From assembly GCF_000682755.1 (NCBI RefSeq), contig NZ_AWFF01000024.1:51391-115390 (forward strand): a stretch of 64,000 bases of DNA, given 5' to 3'. Origin of the DNA: Hyphomonas beringensis (GTDB taxonomy: Bacteria; Pseudomonadota; Alphaproteobacteria; Caulobacterales; Hyphomonadaceae). Below, one piece after another: positions 9,089-17,322 of this stretch. The notes under the pieces were generated by a model that saw nothing but the letters and a program-made list of their open reading frames with translations, ran no database searches and had not been told where the DNA came from. Position numbers and translations under genes: made by a program. Numbering within the stretch: position 1 is the first letter of the stretch; every line of letters starts with the position of its first letter.

Positions 9089-9862
9089 ATGGATCTGGGA
9101 CTGACCGGAAAAGTTATCTTCGTCGCTGGCGCCAGCCGAGGCATCGGACTGGGGATTGTTGAGGCATGCCTGGCTGAAGGCGCGCGCGTCGCCATGGCGG
9201 CCCGTGGCCAGGAGAAGCTGGAACAGGAAGCTGCCCGTCTGGCGGAAACCTATGGCAAGGATGCGGTCTGGACCCGCGCTGGCGATCTAAGGGATCCTGA
9301 TGTCGTTGAGAGCATGATTGCCGCCATTGAAGAAGACATGGGCCCTCTGTGGGGCGCGGTCGCCAATGTCGGCTTGCACCCCTGCCCGCCCGGTTTTGAA
9401 GTAGATGACAAAACCTGGGACGCGGGCCTGTCGCAAAACCTCAATTCCGCCTTCTATCTGGCCCGCTCTGCGCTGCGCCGGATGGACCCGCGCGGCGAAG
9501 GCTCTGTGCTCATGATTTCATCCATTGCCGGCCTAACCGGCCTCGGCACACCCCTCACCTATGGCACCTCGAAGGCCGCCATGAACCATTTGACCAAGGA
9601 ACTCGCCCGCATCTCCGGGCCGAAAGGCGTACGCATCAATGCCATCGCACCAGGCAATATCATCTTCCCGGACGGCGAGTGGGAAGAACGCGTCAATGGC
9701 GAGCGCGGCGATGCGTGGAAACGCTGGATCAAGCGTGAAGTGCCGCTGCGACGGTTCGGCAAGCCTGAAGAGATCGGCAGCGCTGCCGCCTTCCTCCTCA
9801 GCCCTGCCGCAAGCTTCATCACTGGCACCATTATGCCGGTCGATGGCGGTCAGACCCGCTGA
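9089..9862 (+). CDS. Short-chain dehydrogenase/reductase (FabG-like)
   Basis: Classical SDR of 257 aa, NAD(P)-dependent oxidoreductase of unknown substrate. The cofactor motif GASRGIGLGI is at residues 14-23, and the catalytic YGTSK lies near residue 155 with the upstream Ser in VLMISSIAG. The C-terminus ends in the family pattern ITGTIMPVDGGQTR. The usual NNAG block is replaced by VANVGLHP, a modest deviation seen in some subfamilies. GAGGAAA precedes the ATG at 9089. It converges with bioB: the two TGA stops abut in the palindrome TGATCA (9860-9865). Confidence 0.88.
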   Translation: MDLGLTGKVIFVAGASRGIGLGIVEACLAEGARVAMAARGQEKLEQEAARLAETYGKDAVWTRAGDLRDPDVVESMIAAIEEDMGPLWGAVANVGLHPCPPGFEVDDKTWDAGLSQNLNSAFYLARSALRRMDPRGEGSVLMISSIAGLTGLGTPLTYGTSKAAMNHLTKELARISGPKGVRINAIAPGNIIFPDGEWEERVNGERGDAWKRWIKREVPLRRFGKPEEIGSAAAFLLSPAASFITGTIMPVDGGQTR

Positions 9863-10864
9863 TCAGGACTCGAGCAGCGTAACGCGCCGGGCCGGGGCTT
9901 CCATTTCGCTCCGGCCAGCCGCTTCCATGCCCATCTGCCCCATCAGGGCGTCATCCTCGTCAAGCTCCGGATTGTCCGTCGTCAGCAGGCGGTCTCCAAC
10001 GAAGATGGAGTTTGCCCCGGCGAGCAAGCACAGCGCTTGGCCCTCTTCGGTCATGCCTTCGCGGCCGGCCGACAGGCGCACCCAGCTTTTCGGGAACACG
10101 ATGCGACAGACCGCAATCGCCCGTGCCATTTCAATAACAGAGATCGCCGGACTCTGGCCGAGAGGCGTGCCTTCAATCGGCACCAGCATGTTAACCGGAA
10201 CACTCTCCGGATGCGGCGTCAGTTTGGACAGTTCATGGATCAGGCCGATGCGGTCTTCCCGGCTTTCGCCCATCCCCAGAATACCGCCGCAACAAAGTTT
10301 CAAGCCAGCTGTTCGCGCCTTTCCCAATGTCTCAAGGCGGTCATCATAGGTCCGCGTCGTGACGACTGAGCCATAATATTCCGGAGACGTGTCGAGGTTG
10401 TGATTGTAGTAATCGAGCCCGGCTGATTTCAGGGCCTCTGCCTGCCCCTCCTCCAGCATGCCCAGCGTCACGCAGGTTTCGAGACCTTCGGCTTTGACTG
10501 CCTCGATCATCGCAGCCACTTTCGGAACGTCCCGCTGTTTCAGACTGCGCCAGGCTGCCCCCATGCAGAAACGGTCCGCGCCGTTTTCCTTTGCGCGGCG
10601 GGCTGCACTTACCACGTCCTCCAACGGCGTCAGCTTTGAGGCCTCCAGGCCCGTGTCGAAATGTGCTGACTGGCTGCAATAGCCGCAATTTTCTGCACAC
10701 CCACCTGTCTTGATCGACAGCAATTGCGATTTCTGAACTTTCCCATCCGGCCAGTTCGCCTGCTTAACACCCAGCGCCTTGGCCATCAGGCTATCCAGCG
10801 GCAGAGTGTAGAGATCGGCGATCTCTTCACGAGTCCAATTGTAGCGGGGCGATAGCTCAGTCAT
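9863..10864 (-). CDS. bioB: Biotin synthase
   Basis: Radical-SAM enzyme inserting sulfur into dethiobiotin. The [4Fe-4S] motif is in GGCAENCGYCSQSAHFDTG (Cys-x3-Cys-x2-Cys). Other family blocks are DRFCMGAAWR, YYNHNLDTSPEYY and PVNMLVPIEGTPL. The in-frame region extends 49 codons upstream, but the ATG at 10864 is preferred: it starts MTELSPRYNWTREEI, the usual BioB N-terminus, and has TGAGGA in front. The product is 333 aa. It is an orphan here, with no bioA, bioD or bioF adjacent. I did not see a BioR-type TTAT-TATAA box in the divergent 131-base gap to the TVP38 gene. Confidence 0.96.
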   Translation of the reverse strand: MTELSPRYNWTREEIADLYTLPLDSLMAKALGVKQANWPDGKVQKSQLLSIKTGGCAENCGYCSQSAHFDTGLEASKLTPLEDVVSAARRAKENGADRFCMGAAWRSLKQRDVPKVAAMIEAVKAEGLETCVTLGMLEEGQAEALKSAGLDYYNHNLDTSPEYYGSVVTTRTYDDRLETLGKARTAGLKLCCGGILGMGESREDRIGLIHELSKLTPHPESVPVNMLVPIEGTPLGQSPAISVIEMARAIAVCRIVFPKSWVRLSAGREGMTEEGQALCLLAGANSIFVGDRLLTTDNPELDEDDALMGQMGMEAAGRSEMEAPARRVTLLES

Positions 10865-10995
10865 CAGGTCGTCCTCATTCAGATACGATACAGCTCCGGC
10901 TTGGTATCGACGCCCGACTGCGCGATCAACTACTGTAGAAATTAACTTTGCGGCATATGCCCGGATGACGTAAATCAGCCGCAGATCCCCAGAGC

Positions 10996-11772
10996 ATGCC
11001 GATGGACACACAACCAGCCCCCCGCAAAGTCATTGATGCGAACGCGAAGCGTGGCGCAATCATCGGCCTGATCGCCCTTCTGGTGATCGTAGGGCTGTTT
11101 GCGGTCGGCAAGATGGCAAATATTGTCGACGCGACCGCTTTGCAGACTTTCATGGACAATGTGGCCAGCAGCCCATGGGCCCTTCCTGCCATAGTCCTAC
11201 TTTTTGTCGTCGGGGCTTTTCTTGGCGTGCCGCAATTTGCGCTCGTTGCCATTGCGGTGGCGGCGTTCGGACCATGGCTGGGCGCGTTCATGGCATGGAT
11301 TGCCAACATGGTCTCTGGGGCGGTGACCTTCTATGCAGGCCGACTGGCAGGCGAGAAAGCCTTTCGGCGCTATGCAGGCGAGACAGCGAACCGGCTGTCC
11401 GGATTCGTGGGCCGCAATGCGATGATGACCAGCGCCATTGTCCGGAACGTACCGGCGGGCCCTGCCCTCATCGTGAACATGGCGTTCGGCGTCAGCCATG
11501 CGAAATTCCTGCATTACTGGGCCGGTCTGGCTGTGGGCATCATCCCGAAGATCGCCCTCATCGCCTTTGCCGGGCAAAGCCTTTTTGCGGCCTTCAAGGG
11601 CAACCCGCTTACCGCAATTGCAGCGGCCGTCGCAGCTATCGGCGTTTATATCGCCATTGCCACATATGCCCGCGCCCGTATGCGTAAAAGCAGGCAATCT
11701 GTTGCATTGATAGGGCAGAACGAGGTTGACACCAGCGCTCAGGCAGACGATGTAACGCCTTATGTGGAATAA
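10996..11772 (+). CDS. TVP38/TMEM64 (VTT domain) membrane protein
   Basis: A 258 aa polytopic membrane protein of the DedA-related VTT superfamily, thought to act in lipid scrambling or membrane homeostasis. Hydrophobic segments lie at about residues 22-42, 62-110, 135-200 and 208-232. The family features are the re-entrant GAFLGVPQFAL region and the later block RNVPAGPALIVNMAFGVS with its conserved Arg and Pro. The polar C-terminal tail (about residues 233-258) is unconserved. Two starts are possible, 10996 and 11002; neither has a strong ribosome-binding site. The tail coding region also contains the apparent leuA leader promoter and overlaps the first codons of the leader peptide. Confidence 0.85.
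   Translation: MPMDTQPAPRKVIDANAKRGAIIGLIALLVIVGLFAVGKMANIVDATALQTFMDNVASSPWALPAIVLLFVVGAFLGVPQFALVAIAVAAFGPWLGAFMAWIANMVSGAVTFYAGRLAGEKAFRRYAGETANRLSGFVGRNAMMTSAIVRNVPAGPALIVNMAFGVSHAKFLHYWAGLAVGIIPKIALIAFAGQSLFAAFKGNPLTAIAAAVAAIGVYIAIATYARARMRKSRQSVALIGQNEVDTSAQADDVTPYVE
11726..11756 (+). promoter_or_regulatory. Candidate promoter for the leu leader and leuA
   Basis: TTGACA (11726-11731) is a perfect -35 consensus. TGTAAC (11751-11756) is a 4-of-6 match to -10 with a 19-base spacer, and GATGTA two bases earlier is an alternative. Transcription starting 6-7 bases past this -10 would begin at the ATG of the leader peptide (11762), giving a leaderless mRNA. The promoter lies wholly inside the end of the TVP38 gene. 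Confidence 0.5.
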
Positions 11773-11824
11773 TTTGCCCCTTCAACTACTGCTTACCGGC
11801 CCCTGGCCGGAGACGACTGCCTAA
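11762..11824 (+). CDS. leuA leader peptide (20 residues, leucine-rich)
   Basis: The open frame encodes MWNNLPLQLLLTGPWPETTA and then TAA. Five of its residues are Leu, including three in a row (codons CTA, CTG, CTT at 11786-11794). Several different Leu codons are used, and the reading frame is immediately upstream of leuA. This is the hallmark of ribosome-mediated attenuation. The peptide overlaps the last 11 bases of the TVP38 gene in another frame. It has no clear ribosome-binding site but sits where transcription may start. Leaderless leader peptides of this kind are known for the trp operon of Sinorhizobium, which makes the reading plausible. It is too short for ordinary gene finders. 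Confidence 0.75.
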   Translation: MWNNLPLQLLLTGPWPETTA

Positions 11825-11874
11825 GGTCAGCCGGGGCAGTCGCGCGGTCAGGGGTTCAAATTAGCCTGATTTTT
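11800..11874 (+). promoter_or_regulatory. Attenuator structures upstream of leuA
   Basis: Three mutually constraining pairings can be drawn. CGACTGCC (11814-11821) pairs perfectly with GGCAGTCG (11835-11842). CCCCTGGCC (11800-11808) can pair with GGTCAGGGG (11846-11854), enclosing the first hairpin. TCAGG (11848-11852) can instead pair with CCTGA (11865-11869), which is followed by TTTTT (11870-11874) as a weak intrinsic terminator. A ribosome stalled at the early Leu codons would leave the 5' segment free to sequester the terminator arm. One reaching the stop codon would cover it and allow termination. Confidence 0.6.
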
Positions 11875-11899
11875 CACTCCCAGACCGGTCCCACAGAAA

Positions 11900-13441
11900 A
11901 TGTCCACGACTTCAAACCCTCATATTCGTATTTTTGACACCACTTTGCGCGACGGCGAACAATCGCCCGGCGCGTCCATGACCCACAATGAAAAGCTCGA
12001 ACTGGCTGAGTTGATGGAAACCATGGGGGTGGATGTTATCGAAGCTGGTTTCCCAGCTGCATCGGAAGGTGATTTCGCCGCCGTCAGCGCGATTGCCGAG
12101 CAATCAAAATCCGCCATTATCTGCGGCCTCGCCCGCTCAACGCCGAACGATATCGAGCGCTGCGCCGAAGCCGTCCGCAAGGCCGCGCGCCCGCGTATCC
12201 ACACCTTCATCTCCACCAGCCCCGTGCATATGAAGCACAAGCTGAAAATGGGCCCCAACGCGGTTCTGGAGGCTGTCGGACGCTCCGTGGCACAGGCACG
12301 CAATCACACCGATGATGTGGAATGGAGCGCGGAAGACGCAACTCGCACCGAATTCGACTTTCTGTGCAAATGTATCGATGTGGCCATCGCCAGCGGCGCG
12401 ACCACGATTAACATTCCCGATACTGTCGGCTACTCCCACCCGGATGAATATGGCGAGCTGTTCCGCCGCCTGATCGAGAATGTCCCGAACTCCGACAAGG
12501 TGATCTGGTCGGCGCACTGCCACAATGACCTTGGCCTGGCTGTGGCAAACTCCATCAATGCCGTCGCCAACGGCGCACGCCAGGTGGAATGTGCCATCAA
12601 TGGCCTGGGCGAACGTGCTGGCAATGCCGCGCTGGAGGAAGTTGTCATGGCCATGAAGGTGCGCGCTGACACCCTGCCATTCGATACCAATATCGAGCCC
12701 GCCTACCTCTCCAAGGCCTCCGCCATGGTCAGCCGCATCACCGGGTTTCCTGTGCAGTACAACAAGGCCATTGTCGGCAAGAACGCCTTCGCGCATGAAA
12801 GCGGCATCCACCAGGATGGCATGCTGAAGAATGCCGAAACCTATGAGATCATGCGCCCGGAAGATGTCGGCGTTGCCAAGACATCTCTGGTCATGGGCAA
12901 ACACTCTGGCCGCCATGCCTTCCGCGACAAGTTGGAAGCGCTCGGCTATGTGCTGGAAGGCGAAGCCCTGAATGATGCGTTCAAGCGCTTCAAGGCGCTG
13001 GCCGACCGTAAGAAGCACGTCTTCGATGATGACATCATCGCCTTGGTCGATGACCAACTGGCCGCAGAGGGCGAGCGTATTGTCTTCAAGCGTCTGCGTG
13101 TCGTCGCAGGCACGGATGGCCCCCAAACGGCAGAGATAGATCTGGTGGTCGATGGCGATGAGAAATTCGCGATCGCTCGCGGCAATGGCCCTGTCGATGC
13201 CGTGTTCAATGCTATCCGCGAGATCGTGCCGCATGAGGGCAAGCTGGAGCTTTATCAGGTGCATGCCGTCACCGGCGGCACAGATGCGCAGGCGACTGTG
13301 TCTGTACGCCTGAACTGTGAGGGCATCATGTCGACGGGGCGCTCATCTGACCCAGACACACTGGTGGCCAGTGCAAAAGCCTATCTCCATGCCGTGAACA
13401 AGCTGGAAGCGCGCAAGGCAAAGCGTACCCACGCCGCCTGA
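11900..13441 (+). CDS. leuA: 2-isopropylmalate synthase
   Basis: First committed enzyme of leucine biosynthesis (acetyl-CoA plus 2-oxoisovalerate). The 513 aa length is the usual one for the LeuA type 1 family. The TIM-barrel signature DTTLRDGEQSPG is at residues 14-25 and the metal/catalytic block HCHNDLGLAVANS near 208. AFAHESGIHQDG and the C-terminal LeuA dimerisation / leucine feedback domain (residues about 395-505) are also present. Control at the RNA level is suggested by the leader peptide and attenuator just upstream. The next gene, an EamA permease, starts 29 bases downstream and may be co-transcribed. No ribosome-binding site is obvious at the ATG. Confidence 0.97.
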   Translation: MSTTSNPHIRIFDTTLRDGEQSPGASMTHNEKLELAELMETMGVDVIEAGFPAASEGDFAAVSAIAEQSKSAIICGLARSTPNDIERCAEAVRKAARPRIHTFISTSPVHMKHKLKMGPNAVLEAVGRSVAQARNHTDDVEWSAEDATRTEFDFLCKCIDVAIASGATTINIPDTVGYSHPDEYGELFRRLIENVPNSDKVIWSAHCHNDLGLAVANSINAVANGARQVECAINGLGERAGNAALEEVVMAMKVRADTLPFDTNIEPAYLSKASAMVSRITGFPVQYNKAIVGKNAFAHESGIHQDGMLKNAETYEIMRPEDVGVAKTSLVMGKHSGRHAFRDKLEALGYVLEGEALNDAFKRFKALADRKKHVFDDDIIALVDDQLAAEGERIVFKRLRVVAGTDGPQTAEIDLVVDGDEKFAIARGNGPVDAVFNAIREIVPHEGKLELYQVHAVTGGTDAQATVSVRLNCEGIMSTGRSSDPDTLVASAKAYLHAVNKLEARKAKRTHAA

Positions 13442-13470
13442 TCACGGCCTCAGCCCTCAGGGCCTGAAAC

Positions 13471-14364
13471 ATGGATTTGTGGATCCCCATCACGCTGGCA
13501 GCCGCGTTCTGCCAGAACCTTCGCTCTGCGCTGCAAAAACAGTTGAAGGGGCAGCTGAGCACGTGGGGCGCGACGGCCTCGCGCTTCGTGTTTGCTGCCC
13601 CGCTGGCTGTCCTGTTCACGTTTGGTCTGATGCAAGCGCGGGGCGATGCCCTGCCCGGCATTCCGGGGCTGTTCTATCTCTATGGCGCTCTGGGCGGCCT
13701 CTGCCAGATCGTGGCGACAGGCCTGCTGATCCACTTGTTCAGTCGGGCAAACTTCTCTGCGGCAACCGCTTTCACAAAAACAGAACCCGTACAGACGGCG
13801 CTATTTGGTATCATCCTCTTGGGCGACCATCTCTCTCCGCTGATGGCCCTAGCCATCATGATCAGCCTGTCAGGCGTCATGATGATCTCCATTCCCAAAA
13901 CGGCAACCTCGAAATGGAAGCCGGATAGTGCCCTGTGGATCGGCATTCTGTCCGGCGGGCTGTTTGGCCTCTCCGCGGTAGCGTTTAGGGGCGCCTCTCT
14001 CTCCCTCTCTGACGGAGACGCTCTGCTACGCGCGTCAATCACGGTCAGCTATGTCACTATCTTTCAGGCGGGGGCCATTGTGTTCTGGATGTGGCTGCGC
14101 GAGCCGGGCCAGATCACGAAACTGTTCAAGGCCTGGCGCATGACAGGCCTTGTCGGGCTGGTGGGTCTGATGGGGTCTTTGGCGTGGGTGACCGCTTTCA
14201 CGCTCCAGAATGCCGCCTATGTGCGGGCGCTTGGCCAGATCGACATTGTCTTCACACTTGCTGCCTCACTTCTGGTCTTCAAGGAGACACTGACCGCGCG
14301 CGAAATCACCGGCGTGCTGCTGGTGACGCTGGGGGTTGTGGTTCTGGTACTGGCAGCAGGCTAG
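13471..14364 (+). CDS. EamA/DMT superfamily permease
   Basis: A 297 aa inner-membrane transporter with about ten hydrophobic helices forming two EamA repeats, related to RhaT/YdcZ-type drug/metabolite exporters. The substrate is unknown. Its position directly after leuA raises the possibility of amino-acid or keto-acid export, but this is inference from neighbourhood only. It opens with MDLWIPITLAAAFCQNLRSA, where the Gln/Asn-containing first helix is typical of the family. The stop TAG (14362-14364) shares the four-base palindrome CTAG with the stop of the convergent gene. Confidence 0.85.
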   Translation: MDLWIPITLAAAFCQNLRSALQKQLKGQLSTWGATASRFVFAAPLAVLFTFGLMQARGDALPGIPGLFYLYGALGGLCQIVATGLLIHLFSRANFSAATAFTKTEPVQTALFGIILLGDHLSPLMALAIMISLSGVMMISIPKTATSKWKPDSALWIGILSGGLFGLSAVAFRGASLSLSDGDALLRASITVSYVTIFQAGAIVFWMWLREPGQITKLFKAWRMTGLVGLVGLMGSLAWVTAFTLQNAAYVRALGQIDIVFTLAASLLVFKETLTAREITGVLLVTLGVVVLVLAAG

Positions 14365-16541
14365 AGGGCGGCATCAATCAGGAGGTAAGCCGCAAGACGT
14401 GGACTGGCATTGCGGCCTGTCTTCTGTGTTTGCTCCAGAGCAGCCAGAGCATCCTCTTCCTCAAGAGAAATAAACTCGCGGGCCAGCTGCAACAATTCAC
14501 GATCATTACGCAGGCGCTGTGTGACACGGTCCACCTGGCGGCCAGCCTGCGCAATGATGGCTGTCTTGCGTTCACGGTCCCCACGGCGTGCCGCTTCGGC
14601 AATCTTGCGTTTGGCCTTGGGACGGAATGTTTCCGGCAGCATGATGCCCGTACTTTGCAGGCGATCGAGCAGCTCTTCTGCCACTTCCTCACGATCACGA
14701 TGCGGAGAATCTTCCCGGCTCATGTCAGAGATGATGTCGCGCCAGCCCATTTCCGGTCCGTGCGAAGGCGCAGATGGCCGTGCAGGCACAAGTGCCCCGC
14801 CCGCATGGGAGGCCTCTTGAGCAGGCGGCGGCGAAGGCCGCTCCGGCTGCGGCACGTAGGGCGGAGGGGAAATCTGCGGTGCAGCTGGTGGCTGCTGCCT
14901 TGAAACCGGTGGAGTTTGTGTCGGCTGACTCTGCGGGAAATCCGTTGCCCGGCGCCTCGGAGTTTCAGCCGGCATTTCCTCGGAAGGCTGCGGGTCGTCA
15001 AACCGGCGGCGCAGCAGCATCGGATCGCGGGCCACCGGGCGTTCCGGTTCCCATTCTCCACCATCATCCTCATTCGCGTCATGCTGCGGAGCGGACGCAG
15101 GTTTTTCTGGCGCACCCTCCGTCAAGGCGGCATTGGCGAGCGCATCCGCGGCCGCATCGAACAATTCGTCTTCCATGCTGGGCCGACGAACGGAGGGAGC
15201 CGGCGCAGGATCGCGAGGCGCCTCCGGCATGTGGCCGTTTCGCTCTTCAGGATGAAAGCCGTTTCGCGGGCTGCTGTTATGCGAGAGAGGCTTTGGGTCT
15301 CGGGTGGACGTATTGTCAGGCTGGGGCACATGCGCTGGCCGACTGGCAGGCGGTTCGGCAGGCCGCTCTGCTGGCTTAGCCACATGATCCTGCTGCGAAG
15401 GAGCAGATTGAGACAATGCAGGGGCCTGAGGCTGTTTGGCCTTTTGTTCGAGACGCACCGTGTCGGCGCGTGCAGCATATTCTGCCGAGCGGATCGCGGA
15501 CGCGGCTTGCTCGCCCGCCTCTTTCAGTTGCGCCAGAGCCTGGGCGGCGTGTTCAGCCGCTTCGCGTGTGGACTGGTTGATCTCCCGATTGGCAAGACGT
15601 GCCGCTTCAAGAGCTGACGACACAGCATCGTTCAGTGTATCGCCCGTCGTCATGGCCGCTGCCGCGGCAATCTCCCCTGCCCTGACGGCGGCATCAACCG
15701 TGCGGCGAGACTGATCCAGCTTCTCTTCGATACGGCTGACCGCAAAGGTCAGCGTTTCGGTTCGGGTGGCCGCATCGCTGGCCAGGCCATCAAGCTCGAC
15801 CAGCTTCTCAGACAGAGAACGACCGGCCATCTGCATATCCTGCAGACGGGTCTCCAGCGCGTGATCAGCCCTGGAGACTTCCTCACTGGCCTCGCGCGCG
15901 GCCTGCACCATCATCTGGGCCTGACGCGGGATCGCCTCATTAAGGGACTGCATTTGCGCGCGCAGATCGCGTGCCAGTCCTTCAAGGGCCTGGCGTTCAG
16001 CCCCAAGCCGCTCGGTCAATTCGCGGGCATTATCAGCGCTGGCATAAGCAACAGATTCAAGGCGCAGCCGCTCATCGCCAATCTCCCCGGCCATGGCCTT
16101 CATCGCGGTAAGCGCATGCGCCATCGCACGGTCCACCTCAGCGGCAGCCTGCTTCATCTGTTCGGCAAAGGTGATGCCTTCTGTGCCCGCTTCACGCGCT
16201 GGCGCCATCAGACGGACGGCAGCCTCCATCACCAAGGCATTCGACGCAGCGGCCCGGCGATTTGTTCGACCCATATAGCCCGCCATGATCATCAGTAGGG
16301 CCGGAACAAGCCCCGCAAGACCGCCGCCAACCAAGGCAAGGGTTGGTAATTCCTTGAGACCATCAACGCCCCACAGACCAAGTGCGATGCCCGCAGCACC
16401 GAATATCCAGCAAAATGCTACAATAAATCCGGTCACAACCATCCAGCTGCCGCCGTTGCGGGCGAGCTCGAAGTTGTGCGACGCCTCTTGCCTGACGAGC
16501 AGATCGCGGCCAGACGGGCGAGCGGCAGGCGTTTCTGTCAT
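14361..16541 (-). CDS. Two-helix membrane protein with long coiled coil (TipN-like layout)
   Basis: A 726 aa protein. Two transmembrane helices (about residues 33-57 and 68-90) are followed by roughly 270 residues of Ala/Glu/Arg-rich heptad sequence predicted to form a coiled coil. A disordered Pro/Gln/Ser-rich segment (about 370-590) comes next, and then a compact conserved-looking C-terminal region with LDRLQSTGIMLPETF and ending RNASPRLAAYLLIDAAL. This order resembles Caulobacter TipN, a new-pole marker, but I cannot confirm homology. The ATG at 16541 is preferred over a TTG at 16562; neither has a good ribosome-binding site. The neighbouring HPt gene fits a polarity or signalling context only loosely. 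Confidence 0.7.
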   Translation of the reverse strand: MTETPAARPSGRDLLVRQEASHNFELARNGGSWMVVTGFIVAFCWIFGAAGIALGLWGVDGLKELPTLALVGGGLAGLVPALLMIMAGYMGRTNRRAAASNALVMEAAVRLMAPAREAGTEGITFAEQMKQAAAEVDRAMAHALTAMKAMAGEIGDERLRLESVAYASADNARELTERLGAERQALEGLARDLRAQMQSLNEAIPRQAQMMVQAAREASEEVSRADHALETRLQDMQMAGRSLSEKLVELDGLASDAATRTETLTFAVSRIEEKLDQSRRTVDAAVRAGEIAAAAAMTTGDTLNDAVSSALEAARLANREINQSTREAAEHAAQALAQLKEAGEQAASAIRSAEYAARADTVRLEQKAKQPQAPALSQSAPSQQDHVAKPAERPAEPPASRPAHVPQPDNTSTRDPKPLSHNSSPRNGFHPEERNGHMPEAPRDPAPAPSVRRPSMEDELFDAAADALANAALTEGAPEKPASAPQHDANEDDGGEWEPERPVARDPMLLRRRFDDPQPSEEMPAETPRRRATDFPQSQPTQTPPVSRQQPPAAPQISPPPYVPQPERPSPPPAQEASHAGGALVPARPSAPSHGPEMGWRDIISDMSREDSPHRDREEVAEELLDRLQSTGIMLPETFRPKAKRKIAEAARRGDRERKTAIIAQAGRQVDRVTQRLRNDRELLQLAREFISLEEEDALAALEQTQKTGRNASPRLAAYLLIDAAL

Positions 16542-16616
16542 GAAGGGAGTATACCGTGACAATTCGCCCGGCGCGAGACCAGAATAAGGCTAATCTGGGC
16601 TTTTATAGCAGTCGGC

Positions 16617-16757
16617 TCAGCGCCCGACGGCCAGGATGGAAACCGTTCCGGTATCGGCCTGTTCGGATGCATCCTGTTGATCCGGCGCAAACTCCAAGCC
16701 AAGCCATGCAAGAATGGCAGCAATGGCAAGATTGCGAACGAGCGAAATAAGGCTCAT
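16617..16757 (-). CDS. Small membrane peptide, 46 residues
   Basis: The frame reads MSLISLVRNLAIAAILAWLG and continues with an acidic stretch (PDQQDASEQ) to residue 46. One hydrophobic helix (about residues 8-22) follows a basic Arg, so it would insert with its N-terminus inside. GGGGAA lies about 8 bases upstream of a double ATG (16760 and 16757). It occupies an otherwise empty 400-base gap between the coiled-coil gene and the HPt gene. There is no family I recognise. Conservation in relatives would decide whether it is real. Confidence 0.45.
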   Translation of the reverse strand: MSLISLVRNLAIAAILAWLGLEFAPDQQDASEQADTGTVSILAVGR

Positions 16758-16941
16758 CATCGGAGTTCCCCAGTAATACGTTGGCGCATTTCCTTAGCAC
16801 TGCGCCAAACTATATTACTCGATATCCACATTTTCGACAATTGATAAAAACATCCATATTTTCCGGGCTGTCGGCTTTACGATTAACGAATGCACAGGGC
16901 CATGCATGCCATCATACCCAAACGTTCAGGAGCCTGCGCCC

Positions 16942-17322
16942 ATGACTGATCCTCTCGCCTTGCTGGACCGCGACCATCTGAAATCGATGACGGGCAATGA
17001 CCCGGAACTCGCGATAGAGATCCTTGAGATTTTCCAGCATCAGGCTGAAATCTGGTCTCGCATGCTGGACCCGAGAACAGACCCTACACAATGGGCAGAC
17101 GCCGCGCACACACTCAAGGGCTCAGCCCTGGGCATTGGTGCCATTCGTCTGGCTGCCAAATGCGAAAAAGCCGAAAAAGCGGGCCGCGCGGAAACCCCGC
17201 CCAGCCTCACGGTCGCGGCAGTTCTACTGGGAGACGTAAAGGATGCACTTGGCGACACTCTAGAAGAGGCCGCAAAAGTGCTTCACGAACTGGCGTCTTC
17301 CGGAGCCTTCAAGGCGTCATAG
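16942..17322 (+). CDS. Stand-alone histidine phosphotransfer (HPt) protein
   Basis: A 126 aa four-helix-bundle HPt domain that relays phosphate between a hybrid kinase and a response regulator. The signature AAHTLKGSALGIGA places the phospho-accepting His at residue 56 followed by Lys-Gly-Ser, as in the family. No kinase or receiver is adjacent, so its partners are elsewhere. The ATG at 16942 with AGGAG upstream is chosen over 16906, which adds 12 residues. Its last 40 bases overlap the 3' end of the convergent chorismate mutase gene. Confidence 0.88.
   Translation: MTDPLALLDRDHLKSMTGNDPELAIEILEIFQHQAEIWSRMLDPRTDPTQWADAAHTLKGSALGIGAIRLAAKCEKAEKAGRAETPPSLTVAAVLLGDVKDALGDTLEEAAKVLHELASSGAFKAS

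Noticed and set aside
10865..10995. BioR operator in the bioB/TVP38 divergent gap
   Set aside because: No TTAT-TATAA-type palindrome was found, so biotin control could not be supported.
12137..13264. A 375-codon minus-strand open frame
   Set aside because: It lies wholly inside leuA on the other strand and its translation has no family character; it is a shadow of a G+C-rich gene.
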